Shown: positions 40,801 to 47,582 of the stretch, one piece after another | Numbering within the stretch: position 1 is the stretch's first letter | How the letters are laid out: every line of letters starts with the position of its first letter | From: an uncultured Jannaschia sp. | GTDB taxonomy: Bacteria > Pseudomonadota > Alphaproteobacteria > Rhodobacterales > Rhodobacteraceae | Length of the DNA: 52,103 bases | Direction of reading: 5' to 3' | Assembly (NCBI RefSeq): GCF_947494025.1 | Contig: NZ_CANLTQ010000020.1 | Span: 1 to 52,103, forward strand | The notes under the pieces: generated by a model | Database searches by the model: none | Told to the model about the DNA's origin: nothing | Seen by the model: only the letters and a program-made list of their open reading frames with translations | Position numbers and translations under genes: made by a program

Positions 40801-42055
40801 GCTCGCCCGTGCCCACGAGACGCGGCGGCAGGGTCGGCAGCGCCGTGGGCATCGGCGGCAGGACGGCGGCCATCGCCACGCTCTCCACGAGCGGCGTCGG
40901 ATGCGCGGCCGCGCCGGCGATCTCGATGCGCTGCGGCGCGTAGCTCGCATAGATGTCCGACACGGCGAGGTTCCGGCCCGGCGTGGCACGCTCGACATAG
41001 GCCAGCGGCACGTCCACCGGGGCGCGGACCGCCCGCGGGGTCGCCGTCCGGGTCGCGGGCGCGGCAACCGGACGGGCTGGGCGCACGGGCGCGGGACGCG
41101 GTTTCGTCAGAACGGGAACGGCCGCGACGCGGGCCGGTCGGTCGGGCAGCTCCGCGCGGATCGTGTCGAGGGCGTCCGACAAGCTCATCGGCCGAAGCGG
41201 GATCGTGACTTCACCCACGCCGCCCTCGACCGGCACGTCGGCAACGAGAAGCGCGGTCTCCACGTTCGTCCCCATCTTCCGGTAGACGATGCCGGGCAGG
41301 CCGAGATGCAGGCGCGGGACGACGATCGCGGTCAGCCGCCGCCAGAGCGCGGGCTGGCGCTCGGCGCAGGCCGCCATCGGCAGGATCGCCACCAGCCGCC
41401 CGCCGGGGGCGAGACGCCTGGCGGCCGAGACGGCGTGGCGCAGCGCGATGGTCGGGTCCGCCGCGCGGGACACCGACGAGGAGAAGGGCGGGTTCATCAC
41501 CACCACGTCGGGGATATGCTGGCGGTCCAGCAAATCGTCGATGTGCTCGCCGTCGTGCCGGGAGGGCGCGAGCTGGAACACGGCGTCCAGAAGCATTGCG
41601 CGGAACGGGTCGATCTCGTTCAGCACCAGTTTCGCCCCGGCGCGGGTGGCCATGTGCGCCAGCGCCCCGGTCCCGGCCGAGGGCTCCAGCGCCACGTCAC
41701 CGGGCCGGATCGCGGCGGCGACGGCCGCGACATACGCATAAGGCAAAGGAGTGCTGAACTGTTGCAGCCGGATCTGCGCCTCCGAGCGCCGCGTCTCGGT
41801 CGGCCGCGCGCCCGCGCCGGCGGTGAGCAGGGCGAGGCGCGTGGCGGGATCGGATGCGAGCGGCACGTCGCGGTCTGCCAGGATCGCCGCCGACTGCACG
41901 AGGTCATAGGCTTGCCGCCACGTCCACGCGCCCGCCGCGTCGGTGCCGCCGATGGCTTCGGTGATCTGCGCGGCGAGGCTCGCGGCGGTCAGGCCGCTGG
42001 TTCGCAGGTCGCGGGTGATGAGAGGCAGGAGGGTGTCGATGGCCGGGCAATTCAT
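37811..42055 (-). CDS. DNA methyltransferase and strawberry-notch helicase fusion, 1414 aa
   Basis: This large conjugative-element protein has an N-terminal class I methyltransferase (about 90-300: SAGTGALAHMATRAGAKLVLNEID and target motif NPPF near residue 188), a linker, a strawberry-notch type SF2 helicase domain (P-loop GDGTGAGKGRQ near 470; DEAH in IAFDEAHAMQN near 575) and a Sbno C-terminal domain (DAGGTGRSYHAARGAANQRRRRHYLVEPGWRADAAIQGLGRTHRSAQ). It may modify or remodel plasmid DNA on entry, protecting against restriction. GCGAAAGGACCG precedes the ATG. A 2373-codon frame on the opposite strand is a compositional artefact. Confidence 0.9.
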   Translation of the reverse strand: MNCPAIDTLLPLITRDLRTSGLTAASLAAQITEAIGGTDAAGAWTWRQAYDLVQSAAILADRDVPLASDPATRLALLTAGAGARPTETRRSEAQIRLQQFSTPLPYAYVAAVAAAIRPGDVALEPSAGTGALAHMATRAGAKLVLNEIDPFRAMLLDAVFQLAPSRHDGEHIDDLLDRQHIPDVVVMNPPFSSSVSRAADPTIALRHAVSAARRLAPGGRLVAILPMAACAERQPALWRRLTAIVVPRLHLGLPGIVYRKMGTNVETALLVADVPVEGGVGEVTIPLRPMSLSDALDTIRAELPDRPARVAAVPVLTKPRPAPVRPARPVAAPATRTATPRAVRAPVDVPLAYVERATPGRNLAVSDIYASYAPQRIEIAGAAAHPTPLVESVAMAAVLPPMPTALPTLPPRLVGTGELSEAQLETIIMADEAQDHDLPGHFIVKDDWTGAEPAAEGAGVAYRQGYFLGDGTGAGKGRQVAGLILSNWLAGRTRAVWLSKSRTLIEDAIRDWRDLGGAPTDIHSIDRWKPDAAITLGRGIVFLTYATLRAVGKTGRTRLEQLVEWAGADFEGVIAFDEAHAMQNAAGSSEGRGTAPSQQGIAGLRLQLALPRARILYVSATGATNVANLAYATRLGLWGPGDAYPFATREDFVAAMEAGGVAAMEVVARDLKALGLYIARALSFEGVEYDILEHRLSDDERKVYDAFASAFRTIHQNLRKALEATGIVDEEAGLSASAAKASALSRFESMKQRFFGHVLGGFKAKSLIAAIEADLAAGWAPVVQIVSTGESHLDRAIEGLEAGDDLTEAHLTPKEVVVHWLATAFPIHAQQLVEIEGTVVVQPLLDADGNRVVSREAEALRDAALMELYTIAPIPSVLDQLVWHFGEERLAEVTGRSKRTIRTANGALKVVPRSGSANSSESAAFMANAKEVLLFSDAGGTGRSYHAARGAANQRRRRHYLVEPGWRADAAIQGLGRTHRSAQASAPFFRVVTTDVHGEKRFTSTIARRLDTLGALTKGQRQTGSQNLFRASDNLESPIARRALVAHYRELASDRCEAMPYEAFHDWTALALVASDGALLEELPPIQRYLNRLLALPIRMQNDLFAAFTKKIEAQTEAARMAGTLDIGIETLRADRITVTGEADIWTCPKSGSVTRTVTLATETAVHIPSGAGVLSDHGRYDRPMRNAASGKVALISRRPSQIYDDEAFTEVRDVRRPGGKTTVTEEAFAASHWEPCDEDTFVALWDAEANELPKVRTEAIVLLTGLLLPIWKTIPSSNQRIWRVTPEDGLSRIGRAISPDRGGDEALVLKGRFRGDDAAQPDELVASAMTGDTAVEIGRGLTLRARRVAGAKRLELEGWQPSQVPALKATGCFSEIIAHQLRVFVPVGEAAAGVIERIGGGQTTIPVLKVTNA

Positions 42056-42099
42056 GGGGATCGGTCCTTTCGCGGGATGACGGGTTCCCCACGACGAAG

Positions 42100-42140
42100 G
42101 GCCGCCTTTCCCCTTTCGGAGAGAGACGGCCCTTCCCGGC
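42100..42140 (-). terminator. Hairpin upstream of methyltransferase-helicase gene
   Basis: GAAGGGCCG and CGGCCCTTC pair around a 20-nt purine-rich loop that contains CCTTTCGG. It lies 12 bp downstream of the ParB-like gene stop and about 45 bp before the next start, the same arrangement as other gene junctions on this strand. Confidence 0.6.
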
Positions 42141-42151
42141 GCATCGCTGAA

Positions 42152-44308
42152 TCAGGCGTGTTCGGCCTCCGCCCATGCACGGGCGCTATCCGTGTCCTCC
42201 GGGTCCGTGTCCTCGAACGGCACCTCCTCGTCCCACGCTTCGGCGTCCTCGTCCGTATCGGCGGCGTCCGCCTCGACGTCGGCTTGATCCTCGGCCTCGT
42301 CCTTCTCCATGCCGCGCAGCCGGGCTTCTCCGAACGCCTCGTAGGGGTTCCGGGACTCGCCGATCTCCATGCCCGGCGGGCACCACGTCTCCACCGCCTG
42401 CCGCTGCTCGGGCGTGAGCGTGGCGAAGGGCGCGGCGAACAGCGACTCAACGAAGTCGACGATCGCCGTCTTCTTCTCGCTCGCCAGCCGCGCCGCCTCC
42501 TCGGGCTGGTGCAGGTCGCGGGCGATGAGGCCGAGGAGCACGCTCTTCTTCAGTCGTCCGAAGAACGCGCCGCCGGTCGGCCGCCACACGGCGCGCAGGT
42601 CCGGGACGAGCTGGCGCGCGATATGCGCCATGAGCGCCTCGCCGTGGCCGTAGCCCGTGGGCTTCACGGCGTCGGCCAGCGCCACCGCGACGATGCGGGA
42701 CTTCATCGCCGGATCGACCGCGCGGAACGCCTCGAACCGCTCCGGCATGGACTTCCCGTCCGCCCACCAATGCAGGTCGAGACCCTCGAACAGCTCCGTC
42801 AGTGCCGCGGCGGCCTGCCCGTCCACCTCGTCGGGCTTGCCGTGGGGCCGGTCCGCCGCGCTCGCCGTCACCCCGAAGCTGTAGCTGACGGGACCGGCCC
42901 GGCCGAGGAGGTCGGCCACAATCTTGAAGAGCAGCAGGTCGTGCGCGAGGTCCGGATCGCCCGCGAGCGCGCTGCCGATCACGGCGGCCTGCTCGGTCCG
43001 CAGGTCGGTCTTCAGCGAGTCCGACAGTACCAGCGCGTCTTCGCCCGCCTCGCCGTTCTCGGCACCATCCGCGCTCCCTGCGCCCCCTGCCGGGGTGGCG
43101 CCCTCGCCGGTCGCGGCGGGCTGGCGATCCGTCCGGTCCTCCGGCCGCACCAGCCCCTCGATCGTGGCGATGCGCCCCTGGTCCCAGTAGGCCAGCACCC
43201 CGGCGCGGCCGAGATCGGCCTCGGCCCACCCCGTCGTGAGGCCCTCGTATTCCTCGTTCAGCGCCTCGTACTCTTCGTCGAGGACTTCGAGGTCGGGCTT
43301 CTCGTCGTTCCCCTCGATGTCATCCATCGCGGCGTCGCGGGCCTCGTCGATCTCCGCCAGCCGGTCGGCGATGATCCGGCAGCGCGTGGCGGCCTCGCCC
43401 GTGGGCTCGACCGCGCCGGGATAGACGCGGCCGTACTCCTGCAGCGCCTTGTAGTCCGCCGCGCGCACGGCCTCCGCCCACGCGAAGCCCAGTCGCGCCC
43501 GCTCGGCCTCGGCATGGGCCGCGAGCTTCTCCATCAGCAGCCGCTCGACCAGCGTCTCGTCGGTCAGGATCGAGTCCTCCTCGATGAGATCGGCCGCGAT
43601 GTCGCCGCCCGCCGCGCGGTAGTCCTCGGCCACGAGCCGCGCCACCGCGTCGCCCATCTTCACGCCGCGGTTCCGGAGCTTGTCCCGGACGGTCCACGAC
43701 TGGATGTAGCTGCCCTGCATCGCGTCGAAGACGTCCTTCTGCACGGCCTGGTCGGGATGGTCCGCAAACGCCTTCATCGCGTCGAGCGTGATCTCCTTCG
43801 CACGCGCGGCGGCGCGGATGTCGGGGTGAACCCGGCCGAAGCGCAGCCGCTCGATCACCCGGCGCCGCTCGACGCCGAACATCCTGGCGATGCCCTCGGG
43901 ATCGTGGCCGCCGGTCTCCATCATCCGCGCGAACGCCTCGAACTCGTCCAGGGGGTCCATCGCCTTCTGTGTGACGTTCTCGGCCACGGTGATCGCGGTC
44001 GCGGTCGCCACGTCATCGCCCAGCACCCGGCAGGCCACCCTGGTCCGCTGCGTCCAGCCCTTCGCGTCCTTGTCGTTCACGAGTTGGCGCAGCGCCGCGA
44101 GACGGCGGCCGCCGGCAAGCACGCCCCACGTCTTGCCGGTCCGCTGCACGATCAGCGGATTGAGCAGGCCGAGCGTGTCGATCGAGGCCGCGAGGTTGGC
44201 GATGTCGTCGGCCTCGTAGGTCTCGGGCGAGCCCGCGCGGGCGTTCAGCGCGTGCAGCGCGAGGTCCTTCAGCGCCACGTCCATCGCGGTCAGGTCGGTC
44301 GTCGTCAT
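42152..44308 (-). CDS. Large ParB-like protein, 718 aa
   Basis: The N-terminal ParB/Srx-like domain (about 10-120) contains NIANLAASIDTLGLLNPLIVQ-type sequence, GGRRLAALRQL and TATAITVAENVTQKAMDPLDEFEAF, followed by a helix-turn-helix (PEGIARMFGVERRRVIERLRFGRV). The remaining 500 residues are helical with an acidic linker and an Asp/Glu-rich tail (EDQADVEADAADTDEDAEAW). Proteins of this size beside the methyltransferase-helicase fusion are typical of conjugative elements, and probably act on entering DNA rather than in partition. ATG at 44308 follows GAGGAGAGACCCC; the ATG at 44323 is less well placed. Confidence 0.87.
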   Translation of the reverse strand: MTTTDLTAMDVALKDLALHALNARAGSPETYEADDIANLAASIDTLGLLNPLIVQRTGKTWGVLAGGRRLAALRQLVNDKDAKGWTQRTRVACRVLGDDVATATAITVAENVTQKAMDPLDEFEAFARMMETGGHDPEGIARMFGVERRRVIERLRFGRVHPDIRAAARAKEITLDAMKAFADHPDQAVQKDVFDAMQGSYIQSWTVRDKLRNRGVKMGDAVARLVAEDYRAAGGDIAADLIEEDSILTDETLVERLLMEKLAAHAEAERARLGFAWAEAVRAADYKALQEYGRVYPGAVEPTGEAATRCRIIADRLAEIDEARDAAMDDIEGNDEKPDLEVLDEEYEALNEEYEGLTTGWAEADLGRAGVLAYWDQGRIATIEGLVRPEDRTDRQPAATGEGATPAGGAGSADGAENGEAGEDALVLSDSLKTDLRTEQAAVIGSALAGDPDLAHDLLLFKIVADLLGRAGPVSYSFGVTASAADRPHGKPDEVDGQAAAALTELFEGLDLHWWADGKSMPERFEAFRAVDPAMKSRIVAVALADAVKPTGYGHGEALMAHIARQLVPDLRAVWRPTGGAFFGRLKKSVLLGLIARDLHQPEEAARLASEKKTAIVDFVESLFAAPFATLTPEQRQAVETWCPPGMEIGESRNPYEAFGEARLRGMEKDEAEDQADVEADAADTDEDAEAWDEEVPFEDTDPEDTDSARAWAEAEHA

Positions 44309-44345
44309 GGGGTCTCTCCTCAAGTCTCTTTCCCGGCCTCATGGC

Positions 44346-44394
44346 CGCACACGAAAAAAGCCCCCATTCCTCTTTCGAGGCGGGGGCTTCGCAG
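44346..44394 (-). terminator. Intrinsic terminator between DUF3768 and ParB-like genes
   Basis: Read on the minus strand, GAAGCCCCCGCCTC and GGGGGCTTTTTTCG form a stem ending in a run of six T residues. This is the clearest of the hairpins that separate minus-strand genes. A second small hairpin (GGCCATGAGGCC followed by GGGAAAG) lies between it and the ParB-like start. Confidence 0.8.
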
Positions 44395-44425
44395 TCGGGC
44401 AGAACGGCCGGAAGGGCGTGCGGTC

Positions 44426-44812
44426 CTACCAATCGGACGGCAGCAGGATCGTCAGCACGCGGAAGGTTCGGACCGGGTCGTCGGGGGCCTCGGAGCCGTA
44501 GTTCAGGTCGGACCCGTCGTAGAGGTCCAGTTTGAACCAGACAGTCGTGCCCGCGACCTCGACCGCGCCGAAGTCGTGGAGGCCGTCCGGGTCGTTGTCG
44601 GCCGGGAAGTCCGTCACCCGCCCGATGGCGGCGAGACTGGCCTGGACGAATGGCATCCCTTTCGCGTCGACCGCTTGGGTCACAACGGCCCGGCCCCGCA
44701 GCACGGGATCGTTCGGGCCGTAGGGTATGGCGAGGCACGCATTGCGGCGGAAGGCGTCGTTCTGCGCGGCCACCTTCGCGGGCTCAGTGACGTATTCGGC
44801 GGTGTCGGTCAT
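44426..44812 (-). CDS. DUF3768 protein (internal start), 128 aa
   Basis: The internal ATG has a strong AGGAGAGAGACC ribosome site, the usual form for genes on this strand. The product contains the DUF3768 features: NDAFRRNACLAIPYGPNDPVLRGRAVVTQAV, FGAVEVAGTTVWFKLDLYDGSDLNYGSEAPDDPVRTFRVLTILLPSDW. DUF3768 proteins are short, soluble and frequent on Rhodobacteraceae and rhizobial plasmids; function unknown. A terminator follows at 44346-44394. Confidence 0.75.
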   Translation of the reverse strand: MTDTAEYVTEPAKVAAQNDAFRRNACLAIPYGPNDPVLRGRAVVTQAVDAKGMPFVQASLAAIGRVTDFPADNDPDGLHDFGAVEVAGTTVWFKLDLYDGSDLNYGSEAPDDPVRTFRVLTILLPSDW

Positions 44813-45232
44813 GGTCTCTCTCCTCTGTCTGGGGACCACGACGACAAAGAGCCGCCTCCGATCTCTCGAAGCGGCCAGGATCGCCTTGAGCTGCTCCAGC
44901 GCCTCGGTATCGCCGATGTCACAGAGCCCGTGGATTGCCTCGGCATGTGCCGCGACCCGCTCGCGGACCTCGCGCAGCGCCTTCGGGCGATAGTTCGTCA
45001 GCGGCACGACGCAGATGTAGCCCACGTCGCGCTGTGACTCGCCCATGCCGATCTTGTAGGTCTTGAAGACCGAGCCCTCCTCCTGCTCGTAGACCGTCGA
45101 GCGGAAGTAGATGCCCTTCGGCTTGGTGCTGTAGTCCCAATAATTGATGCCCCCCTTGTCGTAGGCGACGGACAGCTCGCGGATAAGCGTGGGCGAGATG
45201 CGCTTTCTGTGGACGAGGTTCTTGTCGGCCAT
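44426..45232 (-). CDS. Fusion of an unknown protein with a DUF3768 protein, 268 aa
   Basis: The open frame joins two unlike halves. Residues 1-120 (MADKNLVHRKRISPTLIREL...) form an unknown plasmid protein with GINYWDYSTKPKGIYFRSTVYEQEEGSVFK. Residues 141-268 are a complete DUF3768 protein (MTDTAEYVTEPAKVAAQND...). The 20 residues between (ASRDRRRLFVVVVPRQRRET) are translation of a typical intergenic hairpin leader, so the upstream gene has lost its stop codon. An internal ATG at 44812 with AGGAGAGAGACC directly before it should still yield DUF3768 alone, so two products are likely. Confidence 0.75.
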   Translation of the reverse strand: MADKNLVHRKRISPTLIRELSVAYDKGGINYWDYSTKPKGIYFRSTVYEQEEGSVFKTYKIGMGESQRDVGYICVVPLTNYRPKALREVRERVAAHAEAIHGLCDIGDTEALEQLKAILAASRDRRRLFVVVVPRQRRETMTDTAEYVTEPAKVAAQNDAFRRNACLAIPYGPNDPVLRGRAVVTQAVDAKGMPFVQASLAAIGRVTDFPADNDPDGLHDFGAVEVAGTTVWFKLDLYDGSDLNYGSEAPDDPVRTFRVLTILLPSDW

Positions 45233-45257
45233 GAGAGGCTCCGCTCAGAGGGGTTGA

Positions 45258-45306
45258 GTCCACGCGAAAAGGAGCCCCCTCCACCCTTTCGGGCGGGAGG
45301 CTCCGG
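45258..45306 (-). terminator. Hairpin between the duplicated gene end and the fusion gene
   Basis: On the minus strand GGAGCCTCCCGCCC and GGGGGCTCCTTTTCG pair around GAAAGGGTGGA, ending in TTTT. It marks the ancestral 3' boundary of the gene whose remnant lies at 45327-45392. Confidence 0.7.
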
Positions 45307-45326
45307 CAGGCCGGGCGGCGGTTAAT

Positions 45327-45392
45327 TCGTAGCGCGGCCGAGTCTCGGGGAAGGCGCGCGGCGCGGTATGCTCGAAAACCTAGGCCAGGTAC
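45327..45392 (-). pseudogene. Remnant of the 3' end of the gene at 46505-46801
   Basis: These 66 bp match 46509-46574 at about 80% without gaps. Translated they give VFEHTAPRAFPETRPRYE, compared with VFEDTAPRAFPETVPRYE in the intact gene, with a stop codon just upstream where the intact gene has Cys. It is still followed by the normal terminator hairpin, so this is probably the original gene end, cut off from its body by the AT-rich island. Confidence 0.75.
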
Positions 45393-46508
45393 GAGCGGCC
45401 CTCGTAAGCGTTGGGCTTACCAACCGCTAAACTTGAGCTTTCGAAATTATTTCATTCAAATAATGTAAAGCAATTTCCGTCACGTATAGCATAAAATCAA
45501 GAGCTACCAAGAAGATCAGGAAAACCAGTATGACTACCGGAGATTTAAAATCCACAATTATAAGTGTAGTAATACTTAAGGTCGGTATGACTGAAAACAG
45601 GAACACAGTTCCATAAAAATATATGAATGACAATATACTTGCCGGACCTTCTCTATCTGGCAGAAAATAACTTGACTCGTATAGGCCATATATTGCAATA
45701 AAAAGGAGAACGAAAGAAGCCAGAGCAGCAATTAACAACCTGCTCATGAACACATGGATATTACCGTCAAAAACATTATTCCAAGGTGTTGAAATTATTA
45801 TATACACTATAATAAGTAACAGAATAACTAACTGCAAATACAATAGGGTTTCTAAAAAATCCAATAGACTATTTTTCTGGGGCACACCAGCTATAGTTGA
45901 AGCTGTATAGTATGATAAGAGTATTATCAATGATACAAGACTGACGATTACCGAAGCAACAGACCTGGCGTTGTTACCTTCCTTCATCCCATTTATTTCT
46001 CGAATGATAGAAGTAGATTTCTTTTTTAAAGCAAGCCTAGCAGATACTATAAAACAAATAAGAGTTAGGGTCAGCGCATCTTTTGCGGGTTCTCCAAAAG
46101 GAAAACTTATCCCTAAAACTCGAAAAAATTCTTCCCACAGTTTCCTGGTTAATATATTCCAGTATAGTATTAAGTTTCGTAGCCATATAGACAAAGCCAA
46201 CTCGTCCGCTACTCGTGAAAATAGCTCAACTACTGGCATCCATATTAGTAGCCAATAGTATTTAATAAAACCTATATATTTGGGTAGTTCTTCTGGTTTC
46301 TCTTTCACTATCTATTCTTTCTGATAGCCTAGTATTGTATTTTATTTCGGGGCAATAGAATTTCTGTAACAATGGTCTGTTTAATAAACTCTAGTTTTCT
46401 TATTTACCAGCTATTATTATGTATTATAAAATCATCAGGGCGGTGTAACATTTGCAACGATGCAGGGGCGGACGAAGTAAAACTAATATTTTCATATAAG
46501 ACGCTTAC
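45393..46508. mobile_element. AT-rich inserted island flanked by a 66-bp duplication
   Basis: G+C falls abruptly to about one third by eye, against about two thirds around it. The borders coincide with the two copies of a gene 3' end (45327-45392 and 46509-46574), as when an element inserts at a gene end and supplies a replacement end. AGCGTTGG and CCAACCGCT form an imperfect palindrome at 45408-45430, exactly at the left composition change. The island carries one membrane protein gene and no integrase, so it is either a passive passenger or a decayed element. Confidence 0.6.
45427..46308 (-). CDS. AT-rich multipass membrane protein, 293 aa
   Basis: Six or seven hydrophobic segments are visible, among them LTLICFIVSARLAL, VASVIVSLVSLIILLSYYTAS, LQLVILLLIIVYIII, LLIAALASFVLLFIAIYGLY, and VVILVFLIFLVALDFMLYV. 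The codons are AT-rich, with many AUA and UUA, unlike every other gene here, so it came from a low-GC donor. The ATG at 46308 opens MKEKPEELPKYIGFIKYYW. It is the only sizeable gene in the island. Family not recognised; orphan membrane proteins in such islands are sometimes defence effectors, but nothing here proves that. Confidence 0.7.
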   Translation of the reverse strand: MKEKPEELPKYIGFIKYYWLLIWMPVVELFSRVADELALSIWLRNLILYWNILTRKLWEEFFRVLGISFPFGEPAKDALTLTLICFIVSARLALKKKSTSIIREINGMKEGNNARSVASVIVSLVSLIILLSYYTASTIAGVPQKNSLLDFLETLLYLQLVILLLIIVYIIISTPWNNVFDGNIHVFMSRLLIAALASFVLLFIAIYGLYESSYFLPDREGPASILSFIYFYGTVFLFSVIPTLSITTLIIVDFKSPVVILVFLIFLVALDFMLYVTEIALHYLNEIISKAQV

Positions 46509-46801
46509 TCGTAGCGCGGCACGGTCTCAGGAAAGGCACGCGGCGCGGTGTCCTCGAAGACGCAGGCCGAGTACCGTCCGCCCGAGTAGATGACGGACCC
46601 GACATCGCGCTTGCCCCGTTGGAGCCGGTCCATCAGCCGATTGGCGCGGGCGGCGAGGTCGTAGGCCGCATCCGCATTCGGCACGACCCGCAGGACGCGG
46701 CGCAGCTCGCCGCAATCGTACCACCAGCCGCCTTCCTCCGGGCCGCCATACGCGCGGTCGATCTCGTAGAAGGCGACAATGTGCCGGATGCGGTCTGGCA
46801 T
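46505..46801 (-). CDS. Small hypothetical protein, 98 aa
   Basis: The product (MPDRIRHIVAFYEIDRAYGGPEEGGWWYDCGELRRVLRVV...) is soluble, with a Trp/Tyr-rich segment and a Cys near each end. CCGGAAAGGATACCCC precedes the ATG. Its last 22 codons are duplicated at 45327, and its stop lies at the edge of the AT-rich island, so its present 3' end may be a copy brought by the insertion. Family not recognised. Confidence 0.7.
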   Translation of the reverse strand: MPDRIRHIVAFYEIDRAYGGPEEGGWWYDCGELRRVLRVVPNADAAYDLAARANRLMDRLQRGKRDVGSVIYSGGRYSACVFEDTAPRAFPETVPRYE

Positions 46802-46839
46802 GAGGGGTATCCTTTCCGGTCAGCTCGGGCCTGAACGAG

Positions 46840-46880
46840 ACGAAGCCCCCACTCCCTCTCGGGCGGGGGCTTCGGGCCGG
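46840..46880 (-). terminator. Hairpin between minus-strand genes
   Basis: GAAGCCCCCGCCC and GGGGGCTTCG pair around GAGAGGGAGT on the minus strand. It follows the stop at 46892 and precedes the next gene by about 40 bp, the standard junction layout here. Confidence 0.7.
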
Positions 46881-46891
46881 GGCCGGGTGGT

Positions 46892-47113
46892 CTAGTGGAT
46901 CGAGGCGGTCTCCTCCTCGTCGTCGCCGAACGCCGCCGTCCATTCCTCGGCGGTGATCCCCGTCATCACGAACTCGCGGTCCGCGTCGGAGAGATGCGGC
47001 GTCGCGTCCTGGATGAACTCGCCCCCTTCCCACGCGGCGAGCTGCGCCGGCGTCAGGTCGATCTCGCGGGTCCGTTCCGTGCCGGTCAGCCGGGAGGTGC
47101 GGGTGATCTTCAT
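46892..47113 (-). CDS. Small acidic hypothetical protein, 73 aa
   Basis: The product (MKITRTSRLTGTERTREIDLTPAQLAAWEGGEFIQDATPHLS...) has a short basic start, then a helical acidic region ending EDDEEETASIH-like. The phrase LTPAQLAAWEGGEFIQDATPHLSDADREFVMTGITAEEW recalls a small family seen on many alphaproteobacterial plasmids. GGAAAGGACGACACC precedes the ATG. Function unknown; small acidic leading-region proteins are candidates for DNA mimicry or inhibition, without proof here. Confidence 0.7.
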   Translation of the reverse strand: MKITRTSRLTGTERTREIDLTPAQLAAWEGGEFIQDATPHLSDADREFVMTGITAEEWTAAFGDDEEETASIH

Positions 47114-47146
47114 GGTGTCGTCCTTTCCGTTCGGTCCAAATCCAAA

Positions 47147-47190
47147 CGAAAAGAAGCCCCCATTCCCTTTCGGGCGGGGGCCTCGCAGCG
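47147..47190 (-). terminator. Hairpin between minus-strand genes
   Basis: On the minus strand GAGGCCCCCGCCC and GGGGGCTTCTTTTCG pair around GAAAGGGAAT, ending in TTTT. It is nearly the same as the hairpins at 44346, 45258 and 46840. Confidence 0.75.
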
Positions 47191-47213
47191 TGATCGAATG
47201 GCAGGTGGGGCGG

Positions 47214-47339
47214 CTACTCGGCGGGGCCGCGTGCGGCGGGATCGTCGCGCTCGAGGCGCTTCTGAGACCAGCGCGCCCAGAATAGACCACCGAACGAGAA
47301 GCTCAGCACCATGCCGATGAGGATGAGTTGCCCGGTCAT
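47214..47339 (-). CDS. Small single-helix membrane protein, 41 aa
   Basis: The frame encodes an N-terminal membrane helix (MTGQLILIGMVLSFSFGGLFW) and a charged cytoplasmic tail (SQKRLERDDPAARGPAE). Its ATG overlaps the stop of the frameshifted gene upstream by 4 bp (AAATGA), so the two were a coupled pair. Too short for standard ORF calling. Family unknown; probably a partner of the upstream membrane protein. Confidence 0.65.
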   Translation of the reverse strand: MTGQLILIGMVLSFSFGGLFWARWSQKRLERDDPAARGPAE

Positions 47340-47582
47340 TTGCGTGTCTCCCTGTTCAGGTCGCTGTCTTCCGTTTCAATACGTCCAAGACCAATATAGG
47401 CATTTGCGACCATTACGACAGCCACGGCGAGATGTACGATCACCCAAGGCGTGATCGGGACCGTTCCATCCGCCAAGGGCCGCGACGCCGAGCCCGAAGA
47501 AGGCAAGCCCGACGGCGTTCGAGATCGTCACGTAGAGCTTTACTCGCTCGTTGTGGATCGCCAGTTCGTCACGTTGCCGCAT
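47336..47582 (-). pseudogene. Two-helix membrane protein with a +1 frameshift
   Basis: The first frame gives MRQRDELAIHNERVKLYVTISNAVGLAFFGLGVAAL and then loses sense. Dropping one G in CTTGGCGGATGG (about 47468-47476) continues as ADGTVPITPWVIVHLAVAVVMVANAYIGLGRIETEDSDLNRETRK, a second membrane helix and tail, whose stop overlaps the next start exactly. The intact protein would have 81 residues. This may be a real inactivating change, a sequencing error or, less likely, programmed frameshifting. It overlaps the end of ardC by 14 bp. Confidence 0.75.

Noticed and set aside
37916-45037. 2373-codon open frame on the plus strand opposite the methyltransferase-helicase, parB-like and DUF3768 genes
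   Set aside because: It runs through three well-supported minus-strand genes and their terminators, is Arg/Gly/Pro-rich with no domain, and arises from GC-rich third positions in the true genes.
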